NCBI RefSeq assembly: GCF_030398385.1
Contig: NZ_JAOAOQ010000009.1
Coordinates: 108,349-172,348 of the forward strand
DNA length: 64,000 nucleotides
From: Aquibium sp. ELW1220
GTDB lineage: Bacteria > Pseudomonadota > Alphaproteobacteria > Rhizobiales > Rhizobiaceae
Reading direction: 5' to 3'
Position numbers and translations under genes: made by a program
Notes under the pieces: model-generated
The model's input: only the letters and a program-made list of their open reading frames with translations
Database searches by the model: none
What the model was told of the DNA's origin: nothing
Shown: positions 27,045-34,151 of the stretch, piece after piece
Layout: each line of letters opens with the position of its first letter
How positions within the stretch are numbered: position 1 is the first letter of the stretch

Positions 27045-27070
27045 AAGGCCCGGTGTTCGAGCCGGGCCTT
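27045..27070. terminator. Bidirectional terminator between DUF882 gene and eda
   Basis: A perfect 9-bp stem (AAGGCCCGG at 27045-27053 with CCGGGCCTT at 27062-27070) has an 8-base loop and lies between the stop codons of two convergent genes. Weak T-rich flanks occur on both strands. Confidence 0.75.
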
Positions 27071-27076
27071 CTTGCG

Positions 27077-27727
27077 TCAGGGCCGTCCGACGCGTGCCGA
27101 GGCGACGGCCTTGCGGGCGAGTTCCTCGATGGTGTCCCAATCGCCTGCGTCGACCAGTTCGTCGGGCGCCACCCATGAACCGCCGACGCAGATGACGTTG
27201 GGCAGCGCCAGATAGGATGCGGCGTTGGCGGCGGTAATGCCGCCTGTCGGGCAGAAGCGGACGCCTGCCAGCGGCGACGACAGCGCCTTCAGGAAGGCCG
27301 CTCCGCCGGCCTGCTCGGCCGGGAAGAACTTCAGCAGCGAATAGCCTTCCTCCGCGGCAGCCATGATCTCGCTCGGCGTGATGGCTCCCGGAAGCAACGG
27401 CACGTCGGATCGGCGGGCTGCATCGAGGAGTTCCTGGGTGGTGCCGGGGCTGACGATGAAACGCGCGCCGGCGTCGACGGCCTGGTCGAACTGCCGCGCC
27501 GACAGGATTGTGCCGGCGCCGACGATCGCCTCCGGTACCTCTGCGGCGGCGAGCCTGATGGCGTCGAGCGCGTCGCGGGTGCGCAGCGTTATCTCGATGG
27601 CCGGCAGGCCGCCTTTCGCCAGCGCCCGTGCCAGGGGCGCGGCATCCGCAACGCGTGCGATCTTCAGGACGGGGATCACCGGCTGGCCCGTCATGATCGG
27701 AAGGAGCTTGTCGGCTTTCTGCGGCAT
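27077..27727 (-). CDS. eda: 2-dehydro-3-deoxy-phosphogluconate (KDPG) aldolase
   Basis: A 216-residue Eda-type aldolase that splits KDPG to pyruvate and glyceraldehyde-3-phosphate in the Entner-Doudoroff pathway. Key motifs are AIEITLRT with the catalytic Glu, the phosphate region GAGTILS, the Schiff-base Lys in LLKFFPAE, and CPTGGI. Length is normal. No other Entner-Doudoroff genes are adjacent. A 4-hydroxy-2-oxoglutarate aldolase role is possible for the same fold. Confidence 0.94.
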   Translation of the reverse strand: MPQKADKLLPIMTGQPVIPVLKIARVADAAPLARALAKGGLPAIEITLRTRDALDAIRLAAAEVPEAIVGAGTILSARQFDQAVDAGARFIVSPGTTQELLDAARRSDVPLLPGAITPSEIMAAAEEGYSLLKFFPAEQAGGAAFLKALSSPLAGVRFCPTGGITAANAASYLALPNVICVGGSWVAPDELVDAGDWDTIEELARKAVASARVGRP

Positions 27728-27824
27728 GGCGGTGGTGGTCCTTCTGTGTCACGCGCGGGTCTCACGTCCCCTATAGCGCATCGCGCGGCGGCGGCGAAAG
27801 GAACCGCTGCGCAAAAGCCGTGCC

Positions 27825-28727
27825 TCAGTCCCGCCGAAGCCAGGCGTCGATGGCGGAGAGAATCCTGCGCCAGAGCGAAACGTCCCGAAGGCCGGCCTCC
27901 GCCGCGGTGATGGCTGCCAGCGTCGCCGGACCGGCGATGCCGTCGGGCGCCAGTCGGGTTCGCCGCTGGAAGGCTCTCACGGCCGCCTCCGTCGCGGCAC
28001 CGAAACGGCCGTCGCATTCCAGAGGGTGGCCCAGAGCGCTCAGGCGCCGCTGCAGGTCCCGCACCGCCTCGCCTTCGTCGCCACGTTTCTGCACGACGGG
28101 CGCCGTGCCGCTGCCTGCCGGCACGGTCCTCGCCGCATTCCCCGCATGGCGGACATGGGCGGCGGCAAGGCGGGTGTCATAGGCATTGCGGCGGAAGGCG
28201 GGGCCGTTGTAGCCGCGGGCGAAGGCCGGCCAGTCACGACGGCGCAGGGCGCCCTCCAGCCCGGCCTTCTCGATGAAGCGGAGCATCTGTCGAGCCTGCC
28301 CCTCGATGCCGTCGCGTGCCTCGGCCACCATCGCGTCGACGCTGGCATAGCCGAGCCAGGCCCAGTGCGCGCCCATCACCTGGCCGAGCCCCCACGACAC
28401 CGATTCCCATGCCGCCTTGCGGTCGATGCCGGCCGCACGCTCGACGAGCGCCCAGCGCGCGGCCTGGCTGCGCGGATTGGGCACGCCTCCTGCCCGAGGC
28501 GATGCAAGGCCCTGGGCGCGGGCGCGTTCCCGCGCCTGCCCCGTGAGGCGGCGGTCGAAGTAATGACCCTCGAAGCGGATCATCGGCTCGCGCCTGCCCG
28601 CGATTGCAGCATAGGCGTGGCCTCCGCTTTCGACCTCGGCAACCGCCAGAAGTGCGGCCGCCTCCAGTCCGGCCTCGGCTGCGACGTTCTCGATGGCGGC
28701 GATGACGGCACGGTCGAACATGTGCAT
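27825..28727 (-). CDS. N-acetylmuramidase with C-terminal peptidoglycan-binding domain
   Basis: A 300-residue lysozyme-like protein without a signal peptide. The N-terminal half (about 10-195) matches the N-acetylmuramidase family seen in phage endolysins: AVAEVESGG with the probable catalytic Glu, PMIRFEGHYFDRRL, ESVSWGLGQVMG and FARGYNGPAFRRN. Residues about 215-275 form a PG_binding_1 domain (GDEGEAVRDLQRRLSALG, FGAATEAAVRAFQ). No phage genes surround it, so it may be a domesticated endolysin or linked to a distant gene-transfer-agent cluster. An AGGGAG Shine-Dalgarno precedes the ATG. Confidence 0.88.
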   Translation of the reverse strand: MHMFDRAVIAAIENVAAEAGLEAAALLAVAEVESGGHAYAAIAGRREPMIRFEGHYFDRRLTGQARERARAQGLASPRAGGVPNPRSQAARWALVERAAGIDRKAAWESVSWGLGQVMGAHWAWLGYASVDAMVAEARDGIEGQARQMLRFIEKAGLEGALRRRDWPAFARGYNGPAFRRNAYDTRLAAAHVRHAGNAARTVPAGSGTAPVVQKRGDEGEAVRDLQRRLSALGHPLECDGRFGAATEAAVRAFQRRTRLAPDGIAGPATLAAITAAEAGLRDVSLWRRILSAIDAWLRRD

Positions 28728-28878
28728 TTCACTCCCTGTTTGGCCCGGTCATTCTCCGGCGGCCAGCGAAGGCGTGGACAGATTTCGCGTAAGGTGTTGT
28801 ACGTGCTGGGTAGCAAGCCGGTCGAGCGCCCGTTCGGCGGGACTTGCCTCGACCGTGCCGAGGGGCTAGGCGATCGCC

Positions 28879-29850
28879 ATGTCCGCCTCTTCGACACCGA
28901 CCGGTTATCGGATCGCCGCGCTTTATCGCTTCCAGCGTCTCGACGAGCCCGAGACGCTGCGCAAGACGCTTCTCGCATTCTGCGCCGCGCGGGACATTCG
29001 CGGCACGCTGCTTCTGGCGCGCGAAGGCATCAACGGCACGGTGGCGGGCGAAGCGAAGGCCATCGACGATCTGGTGCCATACATCGAGGACCAGCTCGGT
29101 ATCCGCGGGCTGGAGATCAAGTACAGCCTGTCGGAAACAATGCCGTTCCATCGCCTGAAGGTTCGGTTCAAGCGCGAGATCGTGACCATGGGCGTGGACG
29201 ACATCGACCCGCTCACCGGCGTCGGTGCCTATGTCGAACCGCGGGACTGGAACCGGTTGATCGACGATCCCGACACGATCGTCATCGACACCCGCAACGA
29301 CTACGAGACCGCGATCGGCAGCTTCGAGCGGGCTGTGGATCCCGGGACGAAGAGCTTTCGGGCGTTCCCAGGCTGGGTGGAGCGCAATGCCAACCTGCTG
29401 AGGGGCCGTCGAGTGGCGATGTTCTGCACGGGTGGCATCCGCTGCGAGAAGGCGACGGCCTATCTCAAGGCACGCGGTTTCGACGATGTGCATCACCTCA
29501 AGGGCGGCATCCTGCGCTATCTCGAGGAGGTGCCGCCGGAGGAGAGCCGGTGGAAGGGCGAGTGCTTCGTGTTCGACGAGCGCGTATCGGTCGGGCACGG
29601 TCTTGTCGAGGGCGAGGCCGAGCTCTGCCGGGCCTGCCGCCGCCCGTTGACGGCAGCGGACCTCGAGTCGCCGCTGTTTTCTTCCGGCGTCTCCTGTCCG
29701 CATTGCCATGACACGCGCAGCGAAGAAGACCGCGCCCGCTATGCCGAGCGGCAGCGGCAGGTGGCGCTGGCCGAGATGCGCGGCGAGGCGCCGCACCTCG
29801 GGCAGAAGCCGGTTGATGCGGATCAAGCCGCGCGGACGCAGCGCCGCTAG
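28879..29850 (+). CDS. trhO: tRNA uridine(34) hydroxylase TrhO (rhodanese family)
   Basis: A 323-residue YceA/TrhO protein, which hydroxylates U34 of tRNAs on the way to modified wobble uridines. The N-terminal ferredoxin-like domain begins [18 protein letters not shown]; the rhodanese domain (about 125-225) has the active-site loop [12 protein letters not shown] and [13 protein letters not shown]. The C-terminal part has Cys pairs ([14 protein letters not shown]) that may bind zinc. Length and order fit the family. Confidence 0.93.
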   Translation: MSASSTPTGYRIAALYRFQRLDEPETLRKTLLAFCAARDIRGTLLLAREGINGTVAGEAKAIDDLVPYIEDQLGIRGLEIKYSLSETMPFHRLKVRFKREIVTMGVDDIDPLTGVGAYVEPRDWNRLIDDPDTIVIDTRNDYETAIGSFERAVDPGTKSFRAFPGWVERNANLLRGRRVAMFCTGGIRCEKATAYLKARGFDDVHHLKGGILRYLEEVPPEESRWKGECFVFDERVSVGHGLVEGEAELCRACRRPLTAADLESPLFSSGVSCPHCHDTRSEEDRARYAERQRQVALAEMRGEAPHLGQKPVDADQAARTQRR

Positions 29851-29894
29851 GATCGCGACGTGCTCCCGCCCCGGGGAGTCTGCGGGAGCGACCC

Positions 29895-30098
29895 ATGTCC
29901 AGGATCAACCGCGCGTGGCACGAAGGCCACCGCATGCCGAAAAACCCGACCGAACTGCAGCGGATCGCGTGGCATGCGGAGCATATGCGCAACTGCGGCT
30001 GCCGCGGCATCGACCCGGGCGTTGCGAAGCTGTTCGAGAAGCACGGTGTGACGGTTCCGCTCTCGAACCCCGGCCCGTCCGGGTCCGGCGACCGTTGA
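29895..30098 (+). CDS. Conserved small hypothetical protein
   Basis: A 67-residue protein, His/Cys-containing and basic (NRAWHEGHRMPKNPTELQRI, then WHAEHMRNCGCRGIDPGV). A GGGAG Shine-Dalgarno lies 5 bases before the ATG, and codon use resembles neighbouring genes, so it is probably real. The NCGCR motif and His residues hint at metal binding, but no family is recognised. It sits between trhO and a DUF533 gene on the same strand. Confidence 0.65.
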   Translation: MSRINRAWHEGHRMPKNPTELQRIAWHAEHMRNCGCRGIDPGVAKLFEKHGVTVPLSNPGPSGSGDR

Positions 30099-30150
30099 AC
30101 CACGCGGGGGCGCCGCCTATCTGTGCCTGAGCAACACGCGCGGAGGCTCC

Positions 30151-30897
30151 ATGTTCGATCCCAAGAAGCTGCTCAACGATCTGCTCGGTTCGCAGGTGCC
30201 CGGCATGGGCGGTACCGTCCGCGACAAGGCAGGGCAGGCGACCCAGCTCGCCAAGGACAATCCGCTGGCTGCCGGTGCACTGGCCGCGATCCTGCTCGGC
30301 ACCGGGACGGGACGGGCCATCGGCGGGTCGGCTCTCAAGCTCGGTGGTCTCGCCGCCGTGGCGGGTCTCGCCTACAAGGCCTACCAGAACTACCAGGCCG
30401 GTCAGGCGCCGGCCGATGCCGCGCGGGCACAACCGGAACTGCTGCCGCCACCGGCCGCCACCGGCTTCGATCCGTCCGAGGCGCCGCAGGGCGAGGCCGA
30501 GTTCACGCTGACCCTGGTGCGCGCCATGATCGCTGCCGCGCGGGCTGATGGCCATATCGACGATGCGGAGCGGGCCAGGATCGCCGACAGGCTCAAGCTT
30601 TCCGGCATGGATGCCGAGGCCGAGGCCTATCTCGTCGACGAATTGCGCAGGCCCGTCGATCTCGACGCGATCGTCGGCGCGGCCACCACCGAGGCCCAGC
30701 GGGTTGAACTCTACACGGCCTCGCGGCTGGCGATCGAGCCGGAGACGCGGGCCGAGCGCGGTTACCTCGACATGCTGGCTGGACGGCTGAAGCTGCCGGA
30801 TGCGCTGGTCGATCATATCGAGGCGACCGTATCGGAGGCGAAGGTGCCAGTGGCTGTGCACGCAGATGCCGCTCCGGCGCCGAAGTCGCCCTGGTGA
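30151..30897 (+). CDS. DUF533/TerB-like membrane-associated protein
   Basis: A 248-residue protein similar to E. coli YebE. The N-terminal part (FDPKKLLNDLLGSQV) is followed by glycine/alanine-rich hydrophobic segments (about 38-82: LAAGALAAILLGTGTGRAIG, LGGLAAVAGLAYKAY), an Ala/Pro linker, and a helical TerB-like domain (about 115-230) with ARADGHIDDAERARI. Its function is not known; relatives are annotated as tellurite-resistance-like from the fold alone. Confidence 0.85.
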   Translation: MFDPKKLLNDLLGSQVPGMGGTVRDKAGQATQLAKDNPLAAGALAAILLGTGTGRAIGGSALKLGGLAAVAGLAYKAYQNYQAGQAPADAARAQPELLPPPAATGFDPSEAPQGEAEFTLTLVRAMIAAARADGHIDDAERARIADRLKLSGMDAEAEAYLVDELRRPVDLDAIVGAATTEAQRVELYTASRLAIEPETRAERGYLDMLAGRLKLPDALVDHIEATVSEAKVPVAVHADAAPAPKSPW

Positions 30898-30932
30898 CAG
30901 GCTGAAGGGCACCGTCCCGCGCGTTCGCCGTC

Positions 30933-31565
30933 TCAACGATCGTCAGGTCGCTCCGGGAAGGCGCGGCCGATGATCTGCGACAGCGCCGCGTCGCGGGCGG
31001 CCGGCGGCATGGCCAGGAGCGGCTTCATGCGCCCCGACAGCATCAGGTCGGCAAGGCCGTGGGTGATGCCCCAGGTCGCCATGACGTCCAGCATCCCGGC
31101 CGTGTGGCCATAGGGATCTCGCCCGCGGATCGCCGCCACGCCCTGCACGAGATAGCCGAAGGCCGCGTCGGCGTTGTGCGCGAGGTCGTCGCTGGTGAAG
31201 TCGGCGCGCTCGGAGGCGAACATCAGCCGGAAGAGCGCGGGATTGGCCAGCGCGAAGTCGACGTAGCCCAGGCCCGAGGCGACCAGCTGCGAGCGGGGGT
31301 CCTGCGGAGCATCAGCCTGCCTGGCCTTCTGGCAAGACAGGAAGCGCTCGAAGCCGAGCGCTGCGAGGGCGGTCAGGAGGCCGTTCGCGTCGCGGAAGTG
31401 ATGCGCGGGCGCCGCGTGAGAAACCCCGGCCCGCTTGGCGCAGCCGCGCAGCGTGAAGCCCTCGATGCCCCTCTCTGCCAGTTCCTTCTCGGCCGCATCG
31501 AGAAGGGCATGGCGCAGGTCGCCGTGATGATAAGGCGGCCGCTCGCTCTTCCCTTTCGTTTCCAA
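30933..31565 (-). CDS. TetR-family transcriptional regulator (WHG-type C-terminus)
   Basis: A 210-residue TetR regulator. The HTH lies at about residues 15-65 (RHALLDAAEKELAERGIEGF, RGCAKRAGVSHAAPAHHFRD). The C-terminal ligand domain (TetR_C_33/WHG-like) includes FRLMFASERADF and DVMATWGITHGLADLML. It is divergent from the ABA4-like membrane gene at 31737. Paired half-sites in the 171-base intergenic region suit an autoregulated divergent promoter. Confidence 0.92.
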   Translation of the reverse strand: METKGKSERPPYHHGDLRHALLDAAEKELAERGIEGFTLRGCAKRAGVSHAAPAHHFRDANGLLTALAALGFERFLSCQKARQADAPQDPRSQLVASGLGYVDFALANPALFRLMFASERADFTSDDLAHNADAAFGYLVQGVAAIRGRDPYGHTAGMLDVMATWGITHGLADLMLSGRMKPLLAMPPAARDAALSQIIGRAFPERPDDR

Positions 31566-31658
31566 TTGCCGGTTCCCCTGACTGCGACGCGCTCCCGAGC
31601 ATGCGCGAACGGAGCCCGGGTCGTATCAGCCCGGCGCGGCGGGTTCAATCTTTACGAC

Positions 31659-31719
31659 GTCAAAATCTATCTTGACAGCAGAAAGATCTCTCGGCATCCT
31701 ACATCTTGTCAACGTCAAG
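31659..31719. promoter_or_regulatory. Candidate TetR operator(s) and promoter between divergent genes
   Basis: GTCAA (31659-31663) and TTGAC (31672-31676) form an inverted repeat with an 8-base spacer; the right half belongs to a TTGACA that could be a -35 box. A second imperfect palindrome, CTTGTCAACGTCAAG, lies at 31705-31719. Both lie between the tetR start and the ABA4-like gene. Binding is inferred. Confidence 0.4.
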
Positions 31720-31736
31720 ACGGGATGGAGCCGCCG

Positions 31737-32174
31737 ATGGACGCAGACCTGATCTTCAGTGCCGGCGGCAGTTTCGCGATGGCCGGGTGGCTGGTGCTTC
31801 TGGCGAGCCCGCTTGCGCCGCGCACGGCCGACGCGATTGCAGCCTACGCCATTCCGCTGTTGCTGTCGGTCGCCTATGCGGGCCTGATCCTGGCCTTCTG
31901 GACGTCGGGCGAGGGGGGCTTCGACAGCCTCGACAACGTTGCGCGGCTGTTCGAGACACGCGAGCTCCTGCTTGCCGGCTGGCTGCACTACCTCGCCTTC
32001 GACCTCTTCGTCGGCGCCTGGATCGTGCGCACCGCGCGGGAAGCATCGATGCCTTTCTGGTTGGTCGTGCCGTGCCTGCCCGCCACCTTCCTGTTCGGGC
32101 CGGTGGGATATCTGGCCTTCGCCATGATCCGGTTTTCCCGCGCCCGCGTGGTCGAACCGCGCCACGCCGCCTAA
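31737..32174 (+). CDS. ABA4-like (DUF4281) membrane protein
   Basis: A 145-residue integral membrane protein with four predicted helices. The HYLAFDLFVGAWIV segment and the FWLVVPCLPATFLFGPVGYL segment are typical of the ABA4-like family, named after a plant neoxanthin-synthesis protein. The bacterial function is unknown. ATG 31737 is preferred over 31725 because GGAG lies 6 bases upstream. It probably forms an operon with the next membrane gene (27-base gap), controlled by the divergent TetR regulator. Confidence 0.82.
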   Translation: MDADLIFSAGGSFAMAGWLVLLASPLAPRTADAIAAYAIPLLLSVAYAGLILAFWTSGEGGFDSLDNVARLFETRELLLAGWLHYLAFDLFVGAWIVRTAREASMPFWLVVPCLPATFLFGPVGYLAFAMIRFSRARVVEPRHAA

Positions 32175-32200
32175 ACCCGTCCCGCTCCAGGAGAGTCCCC

Positions 32201-33037
32201 ATGTCCGCGCTCGTCGCCAGCCGTGCCGAAACCGCCAGCTTCGACCTGATGGCCGAGCTTCATCGCCGCGAACCCCGTTTCGCCGCCATGGGCCTGATCA
32301 TGCTCATGCTCGCGCTTCCGACGGCCTTCGCGGCGCTGGTCGACGTCCGCACCGTGGGCGGTGTCAACGTCTGGATCAAACCGCTGAAGTTCCAGGCATC
32401 GCTTGCAGCCTATCTCCTGACCCTCGCCTGGTTCGCCGCCTTCCTGCCCGCGGGTGTCCGCGAGACACGCTTGTATCGCCTCCATGCATCGGTCGTCGTG
32501 GCACTGGTCGGGCTCGAGATGCTGTGGCTGATGGGTGCATCCACGCTCGGCGTCCCCTCGCATTTCAACCGCGACGGCGGCTTCTTCGAAACGGTCTATC
32601 CGCTGATGGGTCTGTTCGCGATCGGGCTCACCTCCGCGACCCTGGTCTACGGCGTGCTGATCGGTCGCGACCGGCATTCCCCGCTTTCGCCAGCCTTCCG
32701 CGCCTCGCTGTCGCTCGGGCTGGTGCTGACCTTCGCGCTCACCGTGCTGGCGGCGAGTTTCCTTGCCGGCGGGCAGGGGAACTTCGTGGGCGAGGCCGGG
32801 TCGGCGGCGCACACCGTCCCGGTGCTCGGCTGGGCGCGTGACGGCGGCGACCTGCGGGTGGCGCATTTCTTCGCCACCCATGCCATGCACGTCGTTCCCG
32901 CCTTCGGCCTCGCGGCTGCGCTGTTCCTTCCGGCCCGACAGGGTGTGCTCGCGGTCTGGCTGTTCGCGGGTGCCTTCGTTGCTTTCACAGGCCTGGTCCT
33001 CTTCCAGGCGACGCAGGGCGTGCCGCTCATCGGCTGA
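32201..33037 (+). CDS. Conserved multi-spanning membrane protein
   Basis: A 278-residue protein with about seven hydrophobic helices (for example MGLIMLMLALPTAFAALVDV, VVVALVGLEMLWLMGAS, LMGLFAIGLTSATLVYGVLI, LVLTFALTVLAASFLAGG). Conserved-looking polar positions include KPLKFQASL and the histidines of HFFATHAMHVVPAFG. No named family is recognised. GGAG upstream of the ATG supports the start. It lies directly after the ABA4-like gene and is probably co-transcribed with it. A hairpin and T-run lie 100 bases downstream, within the candidate small RNA. Confidence 0.75.
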   Translation: MSALVASRAETASFDLMAELHRREPRFAAMGLIMLMLALPTAFAALVDVRTVGGVNVWIKPLKFQASLAAYLLTLAWFAAFLPAGVRETRLYRLHASVVVALVGLEMLWLMGASTLGVPSHFNRDGGFFETVYPLMGLFAIGLTSATLVYGVLIGRDRHSPLSPAFRASLSLGLVLTFALTVLAASFLAGGQGNFVGEAGSAAHTVPVLGWARDGGDLRVAHFFATHAMHVVPAFGLAAALFLPARQGVLAVWLFAGAFVAFTGLVLFQATQGVPLIG

Positions 33038-33058
33038 CGAACGGGCAGGATGGAGGCG

Positions 33059-33074
33059 TTAAGCTTTTGTTAAC
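33059..33074 (+). promoter_or_regulatory. CtrA-type box (TTAA-N7-TTAAC)
   Basis: TTAA (33059-33062) and TTAA (33070-33073) are separated by exactly 7 bases and followed by C, the consensus of the alphaproteobacterial cell-cycle regulator CtrA. It lies 22 bases after the stop of the membrane gene and about 35 bases upstream of the inferred start of the small RNA, the distance expected for CtrA-activated promoters. Confidence 0.6.
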
Positions 33075-33096
33075 CAATGGGGCGCATCCTTTTGTT

Positions 33097-33166
33097 TGCC
33101 GGATCAACTGTTCTCCTCCCAAGCTGATCCCGAACTGGGCGGCCGCGAATGGCCGCCCCTTCTTTG
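33097..33166 (+). ncRNA. Candidate small RNA with anti-Shine-Dalgarno loop and intrinsic terminator
   Basis: The intergenic DNA can form two hairpins. The first pairs GGATCA (33101-33106) with TGATCC (33125-33130), plus an inner CT/AG, and exposes a loop with CTCCTCCC. The second is a GC-rich 8-bp stem (33137-33144 with 33151-33158) followed by a T-rich tail, like an intrinsic terminator. Loops carrying CUCCUCCC are a hallmark of rhizobial trans-acting RNAs such as the alpha-r14 family. A CtrA box lies upstream. The 5' end is inferred, and no coding gene overlaps. Confidence 0.5.
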
Positions 33167-33195
33167 TGACCTCCCGGCTTGCGCTTCGGACGACG

Positions 33196-33226
33196 CTCTG
33201 CAAAGTGCTCCTCGTTGCAGAGGAGG
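33196..33226 (+). promoter_or_regulatory. Hairpin abutting the SDR gene's Shine-Dalgarno
   Basis: CTCTGCAA (33196-33203) and TTGCAGAG (33215-33222) form a perfect 8-bp stem whose right arm runs into the AGGAGG Shine-Dalgarno of the gene at 33234. The loop carries GCTCCTC, which could pair with that same Shine-Dalgarno. It may limit translation or make it responsive to a factor. Confidence 0.35.
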
Positions 33227-33233
33227 CATGTTC

Positions 33234-33989
33234 ATGGGTAACGGCAAGGTCGCGATCGTCACGGGCGCGGGCAGCGGCATCGGCAAGGCCGCCGCCACCG
33301 CATTGGTCAGGAACGGCTGGAACACGGTCTTCACCGGCCGCCGCCTGGACCGGCTGGAAGCCGCCATCGCCGAGATCGGCGCGGCCGAGGGCAGGGCGCT
33401 GGCGATTGCCTGCGACGTTTCCCGGGCAGACCAGGTGGACGCCCTGTTCGACGGGGCGGCCGCCGAATTCGGGCGGGTGGACCTGCTCTTCAACAATGCC
33501 GGCATGGGCTTCAAGTCGACGCTGATCGACGAGATTCCGGTCGAGGTCTGGACGGACGTGGTCGCCGCGAACCTGACGGGCTCCTTCCTGTGTGCCCGGG
33601 CGGCCTTCCGCCACATGCGCACGCAGTCCCCCCAAGGCGGGCGCATCATCAACAATGGCTCGATCTCGGCGCATGCGCCGCGGCCCGGGTCCGTACCCTA
33701 CACGACGACCAAGCACGCCATCACCGGCCTGACGAAGACGCTGGCGCTCGACGGCCGGCCCTTCTCCATCGCCTGCGGGCAGATCGACATCGGCAACGCG
33801 CTGACCGAAATGGCCGCGCCGATGACGAAGGGCGTGCCGCAGGCCAATGGCGAGATGGCGGTCGAGGCGGTCATGGATGTCCGCCACGTCGCCGAAGCGG
33901 TGGTCCACATGGCGGGTCTCCCGCTCGACGCCAATATCCCGTTCATGACGGTGATGGCGACGAACATGCCGTTCGTCGGCCGCGGTTGA
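33234..33989 (+). CDS. Short-chain dehydrogenase/reductase
   Basis: A 251-residue classical SDR. The cofactor motif TGAGSGIG (about 10-17) is followed by TGRRLDRLE, whose arginines favour NADPH, then NNAG, catalytic Ser in [10 protein letters not shown] and the YTTTK pair. The substrate is unknown. ATG 33234 is preferred to 33228 because AGGAGG is then 7 bases upstream. It stands alone behind the small-RNA candidate and a hairpin that may limit access to the Shine-Dalgarno. Confidence 0.92.
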   Translation: MGNGKVAIVTGAGSGIGKAAATALVRNGWNTVFTGRRLDRLEAAIAEIGAAEGRALAIACDVSRADQVDALFDGAAAEFGRVDLLFNNAGMGFKSTLIDEIPVEVWTDVVAANLTGSFLCARAAFRHMRTQSPQGGRIINNGSISAHAPRPGSVPYTTTKHAITGLTKTLALDGRPFSIACGQIDIGNALTEMAAPMTKGVPQANGEMAVEAVMDVRHVAEAVVHMAGLPLDANIPFMTVMATNMPFVGRG

Positions 33990-34033
33990 GCAAAACCCGC
34001 CCGGCGAGCGACGCGCCGTGGTAGTCTATGCTT

Positions 34034-34151
34034 CGACAGGAAGCGCCGGGTGGGCTCTTATCGGGGAAGCCTCCAGAGGCGGGAGAGGGTAGCCTTGACC
34101 GCGAGAGGACGGGTTTCGCCTGGAGCCCGGGCGACGCCGGAGTAGGACCCC
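34034..34151 (+). promoter_or_regulatory. Structured 5' leader upstream of SLC13 permease (candidate)
   Basis: The 118 bases before the permease start include TGGGCTC (34051-34057) and its complement GAGCCCG (34133-34139), which could close a long multi-hairpin structure of purine-rich internal segments. A cis-regulatory RNA motif (sul1) has been described before sulfate transporters in Alphaproteobacteria, and this leader is in the right place. The match to that motif is not established. Confidence 0.25.

Noticed and set aside
27825..28727. The N-acetylmuramidase as part of a prophage
   Set aside because: No holin, capsid, tail or integrase genes lie nearby; the neighbours are housekeeping genes.
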